From contig CM077599.1 in the NCBI GenBank assembly GCA_039654915.1, positions 15,998,501-16,062,500 of the forward strand: a DNA stretch of 64,000 bases, in the 5' to 3' direction. Numbering within the stretch: position 1 is the first letter of the stretch; each line of letters opens with the position of its first letter. Shown here one piece after another: positions 15,228 through 25,499 of the stretch. Both the position numbers and the translations under genes were made by a program. The notes beneath the pieces are model-generated. The model saw nothing but the letters and a program-made list of their open reading frames with translations. It ran no database searches and was not told the origin of the DNA. This stretch comes from Aquilaria yunnanensis. Taxonomy: Eukaryota; Streptophyta; Magnoliopsida; Malvales; Thymelaeaceae.

Positions 15228-15246
15228 TGGCGCCATTTGTGGGAAC
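15228..15246 (+). other. Primer-binding site of the Gypsy element
   Basis: TGGCGCCATTTGTGGGAAC begins two bases after the LTR end. The TGGCGCC start is the 3'-end complement commonly used by plant Gypsy elements of the Tat/Athila group rather than the initiator-methionine site. The exact tRNA was not determined. Confidence 0.75.
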
Positions 15247-15889
15247 TCACTCCCAGGTCGCCGTTGTTGAAAACTCGCGTTCTAAGGACAAAGGACTTTC
15301 GAGGTCCCCGTCCGCGCTAGAGGTACAACCGACAACCGAACAACTGCAGCAGGGACTTCCGTGCTCGAGGACAAACGTCCTCTGACTACTACCATAGGCT
15401 TCCTGCGCGAGTTCTCACGCCCTGTCGTGGCTAGAGTGACGCGGCAGTTAGACCGAAGATGGCCGCAGCTAAGTTCAGGCCAAAGGCCCTCCTGACCAGT
15501 ACGTCATCGGGAGAAGGATCCCACGTCAACTCACGGAAGTTCGGAAGGAGAGATCAACGAAGATGAGTCCTCGACGGGAACCATATTCTTCAGAACACAA
15601 CCTGCGGAAGAAGCGGGGTCGAAACGGCCCCGAACTCCCCGTCGAAGGAGTTCTGCACCCAAAGAAAAATAGTCGTCTCCTCGGCAACAAGGGCATGTGC
15701 CCATTACCTAAAAAAGCCATATACGCCTTGTTATTTGCAGGAAGAAGGCTATGACTCTACTTCCAAGGTCACACTACCACTGTCCGAAGTAACTCGCCTC
15801 TGGGCGGTGTCATGAAAAGGGTAGAGCATTTGGGGAAAATCATCAAAAGGGTGCATCAAGCTCGGAGAATACTACAGCACGTACGAGTC

Positions 15890-16435
15890 TAGAAGGGCAA
15901 TGAAAGCCTAGGCATTGGCAGACTTCGTTGCCGAAATCCCAGGAGTAGAAAATGCTAAAACCAACGAGGGAAACCGAGCAAAGGTATATCTAAAGTGGAA
16001 ACTCCGTGGAACCCCGAGCGCAAACATCAGGGCGCTTGAGTAGCCCCTCGGGAGCCCGAGGGCAGAGAGGCCACCAGAGCAATCAAACGTGGTTACCAAA
16101 GTGCTGGGCCATCCGAGCATGGCAACGCTGAGTATAGCAACCGCGGACAAAGGGTTGAAAGACCCCACAAAGAGGTATCTCGCAACCAAAGAGTCCCAAA
16201 AATCCTCATGAAGTGGCGAAAAATGCGGAGATATTCCGGACGATGTCCCCTAATTGAGGAGGAATTATACCGGCAGGGGTACGCAAGTCCGCTACAAAGA
16301 TGTACCAATAAAAAGGGTGCAGGACAATTCGTCCAGAAGGCGTGAAAAATTGCCAAAGACACACTAGCACCCAAAGGCTGCGTTCGGAGTGAATAACCCC
16401 GGAAGATTACCTTTGCCCCTTGGCAGTATAGGGCA
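15890..16435 (+). pseudogene. RNase H-side remnant of Gypsy pol
   Basis: The plus-strand translation near 15913-15950 reads ALADFVAEIPG, the connector found at the RNase H segment of Gypsy polyproteins (usually QALADF(V/I)AE). A stop codon directly precedes it, and the following frame is interrupted by stops. No reverse transcriptase motif (YxDD) was found between the primer-binding site and here, which indicates a deletion of several kilobases. Gag is not recognisable either. Confidence 0.6.
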
Positions 16436-17178
16436 TAGACCTCACCGGGCCACTCCTGGTAACACCCGAAGGAGTGAAGTTCTGCGTAGTAGCAGCAGAT
16501 TACTTCACTAAGTGGGTGAAGGCAGAGCCCCTGGCAACTATTCCGGCAAAAGATATACAAAAGTTCATCTGGAAGAACATGATATGTAGATTTGGCATAC
16601 CGATAGTGATAATGGCCAATAAATGGTTCCCAGTCTAAGGGCGAGGGATTCCAAGAATCCATCATCGACTTCAGAATAAAAATGCACTTCGACCCACTAA
16701 CTCAGCCCCGGAGCAACAGACAAGTGGGGGTAGCCAACAGAATCATAAACGAGAGACTATAAAAAAGGTTGGGAGAAGCAAAGGAAAAATGTCATCCCCA
16801 TTAGAGTAGTACGACCATCAATTAGAATACAGGTGTTCGGCGAAAGAGGAAACGATCTCGGGTTGAGGACTAAGCTCGACCTAGTTGACGAACACTGAGA
16901 AATGGCCGAGCTCAGAAGAAGGGCATTTTAGTAAAAGGTGGCCACAAGTGTAAACCTGCATGATAGGCCAAAAGGAATAACGGAAGAAGACCTCATCCTC
17001 CGAAAGGCTGAGTCTGAACCCCGAAAACCATCCCATGGGGTACTTCGGCCAAATGGGAAGAGGCCTTATTTGGTCCTGGACAAGGTCCGAAAGGGAGTAT
17101 ACAAGCTTGGCTACGCCGAAGGAGGAAAACTGGAAAATGCATGACACTCAGATGCCCTAAAGAAATTCTATACTTAGA
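16430..17178 (+). pseudogene. Integrase remnant of Gypsy pol
   Basis: The frame from 16434 gives GIDLTGPLL...VVAADYFTKWVKAEPLAT, then KFIWKNMICRFGIP. This is the integrase catalytic core, with the first catalytic Asp in GID. The region of the second Asp is damaged (VIMANKWF in place of the usual V(S/T)DNG), followed by a stop near 16637. A second stretch at 16938-17175 carries the integrase C-terminal fold (DLILRKAESEPRK...GVLRPNGKRPYLVLDKVRKG VYKLG). Several stops and frameshifts separate these parts, so no active integrase is encoded. Confidence 0.82.
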
Positions 17179-17270
17179 ATTTTAGATGAGAAATTGTACG
17201 AGAGAAATTTCTCTAAGTACAGAAGTTTTCCCATATCTGAAAGTACTCACCGAACAAAGCTGAAGCACAC

Positions 17271-17480
17271 ACTCCCGAAAGTCCTATTTTCCTTCCAAGG
17301 GTGACTGGGTTATACGCCCAAAAAATGATGAAGTCCATTGACTCCCGAATATCCTATTTTCCTTCCAATGATGACTGGGTTATACGCCCAAAAAATAGTG
17401 AAGTCCATTGACTCCCGAAAGTCCTATTTTCCTCCCAAGGACAATTGGGTTATATGCCCAAAAAAGGTGAAGTCCATCGA
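17271..17480 (+). repeat. Tandem repeat, 3 x 70 bp, downstream of integrase
   Basis: Units start at 17271, 17341 and 17411 with ACTCCCGAA and include TGGGTTATACGCCCAAAAAA. Period is exactly 70 bp, and the third unit is the most diverged. It lies in the untranslated region between pol and the antisense gene. Amplified short repeats in this region are known from Tat-lineage elements; this one is small. Confidence 0.9.
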
Positions 17481-17744
17481 GTACGGCCGAAAAAGACAGG
17501 CTAGAACTTGCCTAAGTAAACTTCGGAAACAAAGAAAGTTTACCCGAAGGTTGACCGATGAAGCGAGCAAAATGTACCTTTCTGAAGTTCCTTGACTGAA
17601 AGTGGTCGGGACAACAGGGAAAAATTGCTCAAAAGACTTAACCAAATTATGAAGGAAAATTCATTGAAGAAGGTCTTAGTACAAGAAGAAGATTACAAGA
17701 AGAAAAATACAAAGAACAAGAAGAAAGCAAAGGCCCTAAAATAT

Positions 17745-20318
17745 CTAAGGGTCCCCGGCGTCATGGGAAGCTCCGGCTCCTGTGTCTTTGGCCGCCGCCT
17801 TAGGTGCTGGAGGAGGAGAAAATGGCAACTTTAGGAACTCAACTTTCGACCAAGTCCACCGAGGACCCTCGGGAATATCCAGGGCAGCCAAGAAGGAAAG
17901 GTCGAGGTCTAGATATCTCTTCAGAAATTGGTGACGAGCTAGGCAGAAGCCGTCCTGAAAGGCAACCTTCGTCGCCTAGACGGCTTTGTCTTTTTCTATG
18001 TCCAATTCGTCCGCCTCATTCTGAAGATCCGAAACCTTCTTTTGAAGATTGGCGACCTCCTTCTCCAGCTCATTTATTATCTTCTTCTTTTCCAAATCCT
18101 TCTTCAGCAAGTCGACCTTGGCTTGAAGTTCGGCTTTGTCAGCAAGAGCCTTCGTTAGGAGGGCAGCTTCTTCTTCTTTCTCCTTTCAAATGGCCTCGTT
18201 GGCCGAGGTTAAGCTCACAACCTTTTCACCAAGTTCGAACATCTTCTTGGAGAAGTCCTTCAAGAGATCCTCTTGGCCCTTCAAGAACTCCTCCCGAAGC
18301 TGGGCAACCTTCTGCTTGGCTATACGGCTCAACTCGGTGTTCGTCACAACCGAGTTAGCACAGAAGACCTTGGCCTTCTCCAATTTATCTTCGGCCCAAG
18401 CTCAGACCGAAAACTGCTTTGCCGCCCAAGCTCGAAGGTACCCACTGTACCCCAAGAGCTGTAAAGAAAAAAGATAAGGTACTTAGTAAAAGTCACACAA
18501 GGAAAAGCCAAAACACTTAGGCAAAAAAGTAGGAAGAAAAATGAAGGAGCCTGAAGAATTACCTGAGTGGCATGCTCGGAAACTCTAGCGGCAAGGGAAT
18601 CCTCGGAGGCACACTCCTCGGCAACTGCCTTGAAGGAAGCCTGAGTGAGTACGCCCCTTGCCATCTGGGGAGCCATTTCCCGGTAATCCTCGAAGAACAG
18701 ATTCATGTCCTCCGTGAAAGACTAGAACGGCTCCCTCGGAACTTTGTCTTTTGGGACGTGGGAATCCCAAAGAGCCCGCCTTCGGGCATGCTCAACCATC
18801 CAAGCTGAGGGTGCCAAGTTCTCTGCAGAATAGAAAACATGCGTCTCATCAGGCAAAACTCCTTGACTGAGAAAGCCATGAGATTGCAAAAACCGAAAAG
18901 GAGATAAAAGACAAACCTGGCGCAACCTCAGCAATATCGTCGTCGGAGTCCTGAACCTCTTCCACGTCAGCAGGGACATGTTTGCCTTTGTCCCTTTGGC
19001 GTTTTTCCAACTCCTCGGTAGAGGGACTCCCAGCCAAAGAGCCCAAAAGATCCACCGATGTGGCGGGACTCAAAGAATCAGTAACAGCGACCACCTCGGT
19101 AGGAACCTCGGTGGGAGTTTCAGGTTCAGCGAGAGTTGCAACCTTGGTGGAAGTTGCAATGACACCACCAACCTCCATGGAAGTTGCAATGACATGACCA
19201 ACCTCCGTAGAAGTTGCAATGACACCTCCGACCTCCGCCACATCCTCCGAGGAAGGAAGAAGGGTATCCTTCTTTGCCTTCTTGGCCGAAGACGGTCCGC
19301 TCCCAGTAGTCTTGCGCCTCTTGGAGACGCCTTTCTTCGTTTGCTCTCGCTTTTCGGCCTGACCAATGAAGAAAGACTTGTAGTAGGCAGCAGACTCGTC
19401 GCCCATCTCTAAAAAATAGGGAAAACACCAATGTGAGTCCAGACAGGCACTTATGCTGAAAACTTTGAAAGCAAACTTACTTTCAAAAAAGGCTTCGTAA
19501 GTGAGCTCGCTTCGAAGGAGGTTCACTAACCAGGATTCCTTCCCCTCGATAGCAGGAGCTGACATGCCGAGATCCGTCTTATGCTCCTTAACCACCCTAA
19601 ACTCCCGAAGGACCTCCTCAGTCATAAGTCTCTAATTGATGGGGAAGGGGTAGAGGGAGCGTTAAGGGACCTTGGCATCCCAGTCGGCAACAGCCCGGAT
19701 ACGTCTGTCGAAATCCTCAAACCTCGCCGCCAACCCAGGAGTTAGCAACTTCTTGGGATCCACGACATCCGTCTCCAGCTTTCCCCTAGCCCACTTAGTC
19801 GGAACATACGATCAGGCCTCCGCCACTTTTAGGAAAAAGAACTTCCTTTGCCACCCTCGCTAGCTATCCTTGGTAGCGAAGGTGAACATAAATTACTTGC
19901 TCCCAGATCCCCAAGGTAGCATGAAATAAAAGCCACCCTTTGGGACCGGATAGAGCTTATAGTACTACATGAACAGGATAAAATGGGGTTTTACCCCGAA
20001 AACCCCGCACATGCAAAAAAATGCGTTGAAATAGCAGTATGAGTTGAGAGGAAGCTGATTTACGGCTATGCCGTGAAATTGGCAAAAGTCGCAAATCATC
20101 CTCGCTGGAGGATACCGAAGTCCGGCTTTCAGTTGGGTTCGAAAAACGGTAACCTCATCGTCCCGATTCATAAAGTTGAAATGACCGAGGTGGGGTAACC
20201 TTGTGGTAGCGTAGGAGGGAAGAAAAAATTTGGTTGTCCACTTCTCTAATTTTTCAGAAGTGGAGCAACAAGGGTGAGACATAAGAGACTGCCAGCTCTC
20301 AGGAATAGCCGAAGACAT
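17745..20318 (-). pseudogene. Antisense gene of the Gypsy element (putative gypsy-type transposon domain), decayed
   Basis: Read on the minus strand from ATG 20318, the protein has an N-terminal block (20318-19860) with RYPPARMICDFCQFHGIAVN and a GVKPHFILF...KLYPVPKGGFYFM run. This resembles the domain catalogued as putative gypsy type transposon (Transposase_28, PF04195). A variable, Ser/Thr-rich middle follows (19260-18940) with KRRK basic patches. The C-terminal half is a long coiled coil (18380-17900) ending FLKRYLDLDLSFL, typical of this family. Three small GT-AG introns restore the frame: 19480-19409, 18916-18823 and 18562-18459. At least six in-frame stops remain (for example after FILFM near 19965 and after VPREPF near 18723), so it is a pseudogene. 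Such extra antisense frames between pol and the 3' LTR are established for Tat-group elements; their function is unknown. Confidence 0.75.
19126..19245 (-). repeat. 30-bp coding minisatellite in the antisense gene
   Basis: About three to four 30-bp units built on GAAGTTGCAATGACACC(A/T)CC encode, on the minus strand, repeats of EV(G)(G/H)VIATS(T/M). Units are clearest at about 19150-19240. The unit length keeps the reading frame, so copy number can change without a frameshift. Confidence 0.8.
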
Positions 20319-20580
20319 GGTTGGTAAAAAAAAAGACTTCAGAAAGAAGGAAAATGACTTTGAGAAGCTAAAAGAAAAGCAGAAACCGAAGGAAGAACCC
20401 ACCAAAAGTCTTGCCCAAATCAGGATTCCTGGACGCCATCGTGCAAGATGCCGGGAATAGCTCCGCCATAAAAACCGTCGCCGGAAAAAGTAAAAAGGCA
20501 AGCAAAGACGCAAGAGCAAACGAGAGCAAAGTAAGAGTAAAGAAAAACAAATGAGGAGAATGACAGGAGGAGGCTTATAT

Positions 20581-23045
20581 TGTTACCACATTCACAAAAT
20601 GGGAAAATTATAGCATAAGGACTTAAACTTATATGCTTTAATTTTCACCATAGTGTATGAATTGTGAAGTGTAAAGTATTCAATATATACTCCCTTAAGT
20701 GACAAAAACAATGATAGCTTGGTCCTTAAGAAAGCATTATTATATTGCCTGATTTTCAAGTAACCTATGGACTAAATTGTAAGGTTACAAAGATTGGGTA
20801 TTCAATTGCACAAATTTGTAAATATGGCTATGGAAAGGACATGGATGGAATTATGAAGAAAGGATATGGATGGAATTATGAAGAAAGAACATGGAAGGAA
20901 TTAAATATATTGTTGGGGACCAAAGTGCTCAAAGAGGTAAAGTTTGCCATTTATGGCATGATGACAACTAAGGTGCTTAGGTGTCCTAGATTTTTCTAAA
21001 GGTGAAAATGACTTTTGACCAAGGTTAGAAGATGCCAAAATATGTCATTTTCTTATCCCAAATGGCTGGCAAAAACATTGACCAAGTGTGGCTTAAAGTT
21101 TGCAAAATTTGCAAATATGCCATTACTAAAGATAAATAAGGAAATAAAGCTAGAAAAATCTTCATTTCATTGGCATCTTTCTTAAATTTCGGTTTCCAGC
21201 AGCTAAGAACTCTTCCTTAACCTCTTCCACCATCCACCATAGCCATCTTACTACAAATAATCAAGAGAAAGAAAGAGAAAACAACCAAAGCATCAAGGAA
21301 GGCAATAACCCCTAGTTTTTGGGTTTACAAAGGATTTATTGGATTTCCAGCAAAAGGTAAGGGTTTTATCTGGGTTTCATGGTTGTTTATTGTTCAATAT
21401 AGATGCCCAAACATCCATGAACCTAAGACCCTAAGCTTGGAAGAGAGCCAAGAGCTTGATGAACCAAGTTTAGGTTAAGGGGGAAATTGCACCAAGGGTT
21501 TTAACCCTACAGCTTTGGTGCTCTGTTATGGCAGTGAAATTCAAGGTTTCTAGAGCCCAAGTTAGTACTAACTAAGACCTAATGACCTCATAAGACCAGG
21601 CAATAGCTTGAGGAGGGTTGCCATAGTGAGTTCTTAATGTTTAATTGAATGATTATGGACTAATCCTAATGTGTTATTGCTGCCAGCATTTCATATGTTT
21701 GTGGCTGTGTTTGTTTGTGCATTTGGATGTGTATATTTGTGTGTTTGTACTGTATTTTTGTGTTTTAGTGTCTTTGGATTTCAGGTATATGGCTGGAGTT
21801 TGAAGATTTTATTGATAAGCCCTTACTAAGTTTCATTCAAGAAACTTACCCCCTTTCTGTCCATTTCAGGAGTACCTGAAAGAGAACATTCAGATCAATA
21901 GTTTTCGTTTGAATTTCTCTGTGAAATTTTAGGTATATTAACTTCCATATGTGTAGTGATAAACTGGAAAGTTTCATGATTTTTGGAGCACAGTAGCTAT
22001 TTTTAGTAATGGTACTTTCTGCCCTACGCAGCAGCTGGTCCCTTCAAGTTTCTGGAGTGCTTAATGCTTTGTGGAGCTCTCCAAGAAGCTTAGTGTACAT
22101 GTTAACTAAGTTATTGGCATGTATGTAGTGCATGAATGCATGTAAATAAACTGGGTATGGTGTGTATGTAGTGTGAGAAGGATATATGAATCATTGGAGT
22201 GTAGTTTGGAGTGTATGCACAATACTGTCCACATGGTGTTTATGGGCTGTTTTGATGGATTTTTTTATGAATAAGGGTTGGAAAGATTCTAAATTCAGGG
22301 AAATGGTTTCCCATGTGGATAAGGCATATATGGAACTGCCTATATTGGTTTTGTATCAGGAAATGAAGTGAATACATTTTAAGAAATTTTGTATGGGCAA
22401 AATGGTCATAAGGTGACCAGAATTTCGACTCTGCACATACAATTTAATATCTCCCTGTGTAGAATCAATCTTGATATGAAATTGTGACCACATCTAGAAA
22501 ACATCCAGAGGTTGAATTGAAATTTGGAATTTCTGGATTTAGAGCCCTGTAGCTAAAGATATGACGTTGTAAAGTTGGCTGATTTACTGTTCATTTGGTC
22601 AGAATTTTGTAACCAACTTAAAAAATCCATAACTTGGTCCATAGGTGGGCTATTGATGTAAAACAAAATTCCTTGGTTTGCTCTAAGTCTCTACTTGATA
22701 ATGGAGCAAAGAAAACAGGGGGTTATATGGCTAGAATGATACAGTTTATTAGTGGAAGTTACAGGTGTGGTGGCTGGTCACTAAAAAAACTTTACAAGAT
22801 TGCTTAATGTGTGGAAGCCAAGACTAAGAATTGTGTTAGTGTTTTTCTTCTTAGCTGCCATAGTGTGCATAAATGTAAATATGTGTATTATGGTTTGACC
22901 AATATACATATATTTGCATAAAGACCAAGAGGGCCACTTGGGTAATATAGTGAGCATTGTTTTGATGGCCTACAGAACATGCATAGCTCCTGGGAGGTTG
23001 ACACATTGATATTGTCACCGCATTTAAACTCTCAGAGTGGTAACA
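20581..23045 (+). mobile_element. Solo LTR (2465 bp), copy 2, nested in the Gypsy element
   Basis: It has the same ends as copy 1 (TGTTACCAC...GTGGTAACA) and is flanked by a perfect but different 5-bp duplication, TATAT (20576-20580, 23046-23050). Gypsy internal sequence resumes at 23051. The independent duplications prove two separate insertions followed by LTR-LTR recombination. It lies 262 bp upstream of the antisense gene start and probably disrupted that gene's promoter region. Confidence 0.95.
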
Positions 23046-23050
23046 TATAT

Positions 23051-23452
23051 AGATCAAGAAAGAGAAGCCGAAAAGGCGTCATAATTGCTGCGCGAAGGCG
23101 AATCGTCACCATAATTGCCCCTCGCGCGCGAAAAGATGTACCCATCCCAACTAGCACCTACCACGTGTCGCTCGTAACGAGAAACTAGGACACGTTTTCT
23201 AACATCTTGAAAACTTGGATGCATCGCCCCAGACTGACACGCCTAGTTTCAAAACATGACGGTCCACTAACCCATGGCAGAAAAAAGTAAAGAAGTTGGG
23301 GATCTCGAGGACACCAAAGGACAGACAGGTGACACCTGTCCGAACAACCCATGCCCCCAGATGGCGAAATGCCTCCCCTGCGAACGGCGCACCTCAAGTC
23401 CTGAAAAGATTCCACAAAAGGACCACTAGCCGAAGTCTCAGCTTCGGCTTCC
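23051..23452 (+). other. 3' internal remnant of the Gypsy element
   Basis: This GC-rich segment (GAAGCCGAAAAGGCG..., GCCCCTCGCGCGCG) lies between the nested solo LTR and the purine tract. In the antisense direction it would be the upstream region of the antisense gene. No coding domain was recognised. Confidence 0.6.
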
Positions 23453-23465
23453 CGAGGGGGGCATG
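23452..23465 (+). other. Polypurine tract before the 3' LTR
   Basis: CGAGGGGGGCATG directly precedes the TGATAG start of the 3' LTR, the expected position of the plus-strand primer. The four bases CATG between the G run and the LTR make the exact tract boundary uncertain. Confidence 0.7.
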
Positions 23466-24382
23466 TGATAGCCAAAGTGCTATCGCCCCGAACACCTAAG
23501 GACCTCGGAAAAGAGGGAGCCAAACGCCTGAGGCACGCGACCTCGGCAGCCCGCCAATACCAACCTCGGGAAACTACCGCATTGCCTCCATCAGGAGGGC
23601 AACCGAGTCAGTTTAGGGGAGAAGTGCCAGCCACCTTCTGCAGGTGAAAGTACCCCGAAAGGCTAACTTCAGAGCCAGGGATGCCCCGAGGTACCACTGC
23701 GACTCCGGGAAAAGGTCCCTCATTCCGAAGTGAGACATCAACCAATGGGACCTCGGAGCTACGGCAGGAGCCATCAATGAGCCTCTGACATTACGCCTGT
23801 ACACCCTACATGCCGTCCTCACAGGCACTCTGACACGTCGCCACTACCTACGTCCCTTCATGAAGGGCTATGATTATTGTAGCTCGTGGCTCGAGGAGCC
23901 TACAAGCGGCTAGGGGCTTCCTACGCCCAGAAGTACGGATGGTGTTCGTCCATACACGTGTTGCAATCTGAAGGGCTCACCCCTCCTATTTATACCAGGG
24001 GAATGGTCGCAAGAAGAGGGGCTCTCTCTCTTTCTCTCCTCTCTCCGATCGGGTACTTGCTACTCTTTCTCTTTCCACCCCTCCCAAAGCATTGACTTGG
24101 GCATTGGAGGCTCCTCTTCGGAAAATCATTCCGGGGACCTCCTCACCCCTGGTTTTCTGAGTGTTTCAAGCGAGTCCTCCTGGGGAGTCCCCTTTCCAGA
24201 TCTCTCTCCCGTGCCGGAAGTCCTTCTCGGCCTCACCGTGCCTCCCACACGAAGATGCTACCGGCCATCGCAAGTAATCCACACAAGGCACCTTCTTTCA
24301 AGGCTCGCCTACACCTCCGAAAGTCCCCTACTGCGTTCTCCACGGCACACAGTGAAGATACTGGTGGCCTTCATCGCCATCA
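23466..24382 (+). repeat. 3' LTR of the Gypsy element (917 bp)
   Basis: It runs TGATAGCCAAAGTGCTATCG to CATCGCCATCA and is collinear with 14312-15225. It retains the TATTTATAC box at 23987-23995. The GTATG duplication follows at 24383. Confidence 0.93.
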
Positions 24383-24387
24383 GTATG

Positions 24388-25004
24388 TATGCTAGTCCAC
24401 AATACACAACATATTACTCCATTCGTTTACGTGAAAATTATAGTATGTCAATTTGTTGCACATTCTTTAATTTTTTCCCCCTGTAAAAATGACAATAACT
24501 AAATTGTCACTTTTTAGACTTTCCTAAATTAATTGAAAATTTTATCAAAAATTTAGGCCCCACTTTATAACTTTATTAAATGTAGAGGACTAAAATGAAA
24601 TTTATTAAAAAGAATATGAATCAAAATTTAACTTTATTGTACACTTTAGAGTTGATGTTTAAATGATAGCAATATGATTGAATTGACTAGAAAATCTTAT
24701 TAAAAATAAAAATGTTACGATGATTTTGGGACTACCAAAAGTAATATTGTTTTTACAATGTTATTATTTTTAGTAACATCACAAGCCCTATAGATTGTGA
24801 TAAACCTAAGATGTGAGATATTAAAGTAATTTTATTTTAAACTCAAGTCTTACTAAAATTTTAATGTTAATTATATTGTTGTTAGAAAATTTGTTATAAA
24901 ACTTACATGTTACTATATAGACTAGCATATTTGTGTGTATGATCATTTATCTATGAAATTTTGAACAAATATTTATATTGCTATGAACATACATGGTTAT
25001 GTAA
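24388..25004. other. AT-rich intergenic DNA
   Basis: Very AT-rich, without recognisable genes. TTACTCCATTCGTTTACG near 24415 resembles a Stowaway-type end, but I found no partner end, so no element is called. Confidence 0.5.
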
Positions 25005-25254
25005 TACTCCATCTATCCCATATTTTTTGTAACGTTTGATTTTTTGGACAATCCCAAGTCTTTACAACATATATTTAGTAAATTAATTTTGCTATATTAT
25101 CTTTCAAATTATCATTTAAATATTTTTTTTATCTTTCTTGATTTACATGCAAAAAGTGAATAATAAAAGTGAAAATAACACAGAATTTTTCCCATAAATT
25201 CTTAATCTTTATATCGAACCTAAATGTTCCAAAATACTAGGGATGGAGGGAGTG
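25005..25254. mobile_element. Stowaway-like MITE, about 250 bp
   Basis: The left end TACTCCATCTATCCCATATT is complementary to the right end, which read in reverse gives GCACTCCCTCCATCCCTAGT. The CTCCCTCCRTCCC motif is the hallmark of Stowaway (Tc1/mariner) MITEs. A TA duplication is visible on the left only; the right junction is degraded. Confidence 0.65.
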
Positions 25255-25499
25255 CTTAATTATATATTTAAAAATATATTAATTTATATGGACAACTATT
25301 TGTATTTATATGAGCATCTATGCATAATAGTACAAACAACCATATGTGCTCATATTCATCATAAGCAAATAAACAAAAGAATATAAAATAATTTTTATTA
25401 GGCAGTATTCTAAAAACTCTATCAATTGATTTGACAATAAGAAAGTCTATGGAAGATTTGTTATCCCTTAATTGTATGACTAAAGTAGACATTAAGAAA

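Larger units (their letters stand above)
14312..24382 (+). mobile_element. Gypsy-type LTR retrotransposon, decayed, with nested solo LTR
   Basis: The two flanking LTRs (14312-15225 and 23466-24382) both run TGATAGCC...CGCCATCA and are bounded by the 5-bp duplication GTATG (14307-14311, 24383-24387). A primer-binding site follows the 5' LTR and a purine tract precedes the 3' LTR. The internal region keeps only remnants of RNase H (about 15890-15960) and integrase (16400-17175). Reverse transcriptase is not recognisable, so pol has suffered a large deletion. Order RNase H then integrase marks it as Ty3/Gypsy. Between integrase and the 3' LTR lie a 70-bp tandem repeat and a decayed antisense gene. 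A solo LTR of another family (20581-23045) is nested inside. The element proper is about 7.6 kb without that insertion. Confidence 0.93.

Noticed and set aside
17804..18477. Plus-strand open frames of 184 and 113 codons
   Set aside because: They are shadows of the minus-strand coiled-coil part of the antisense gene, which has the recognisable protein composition.
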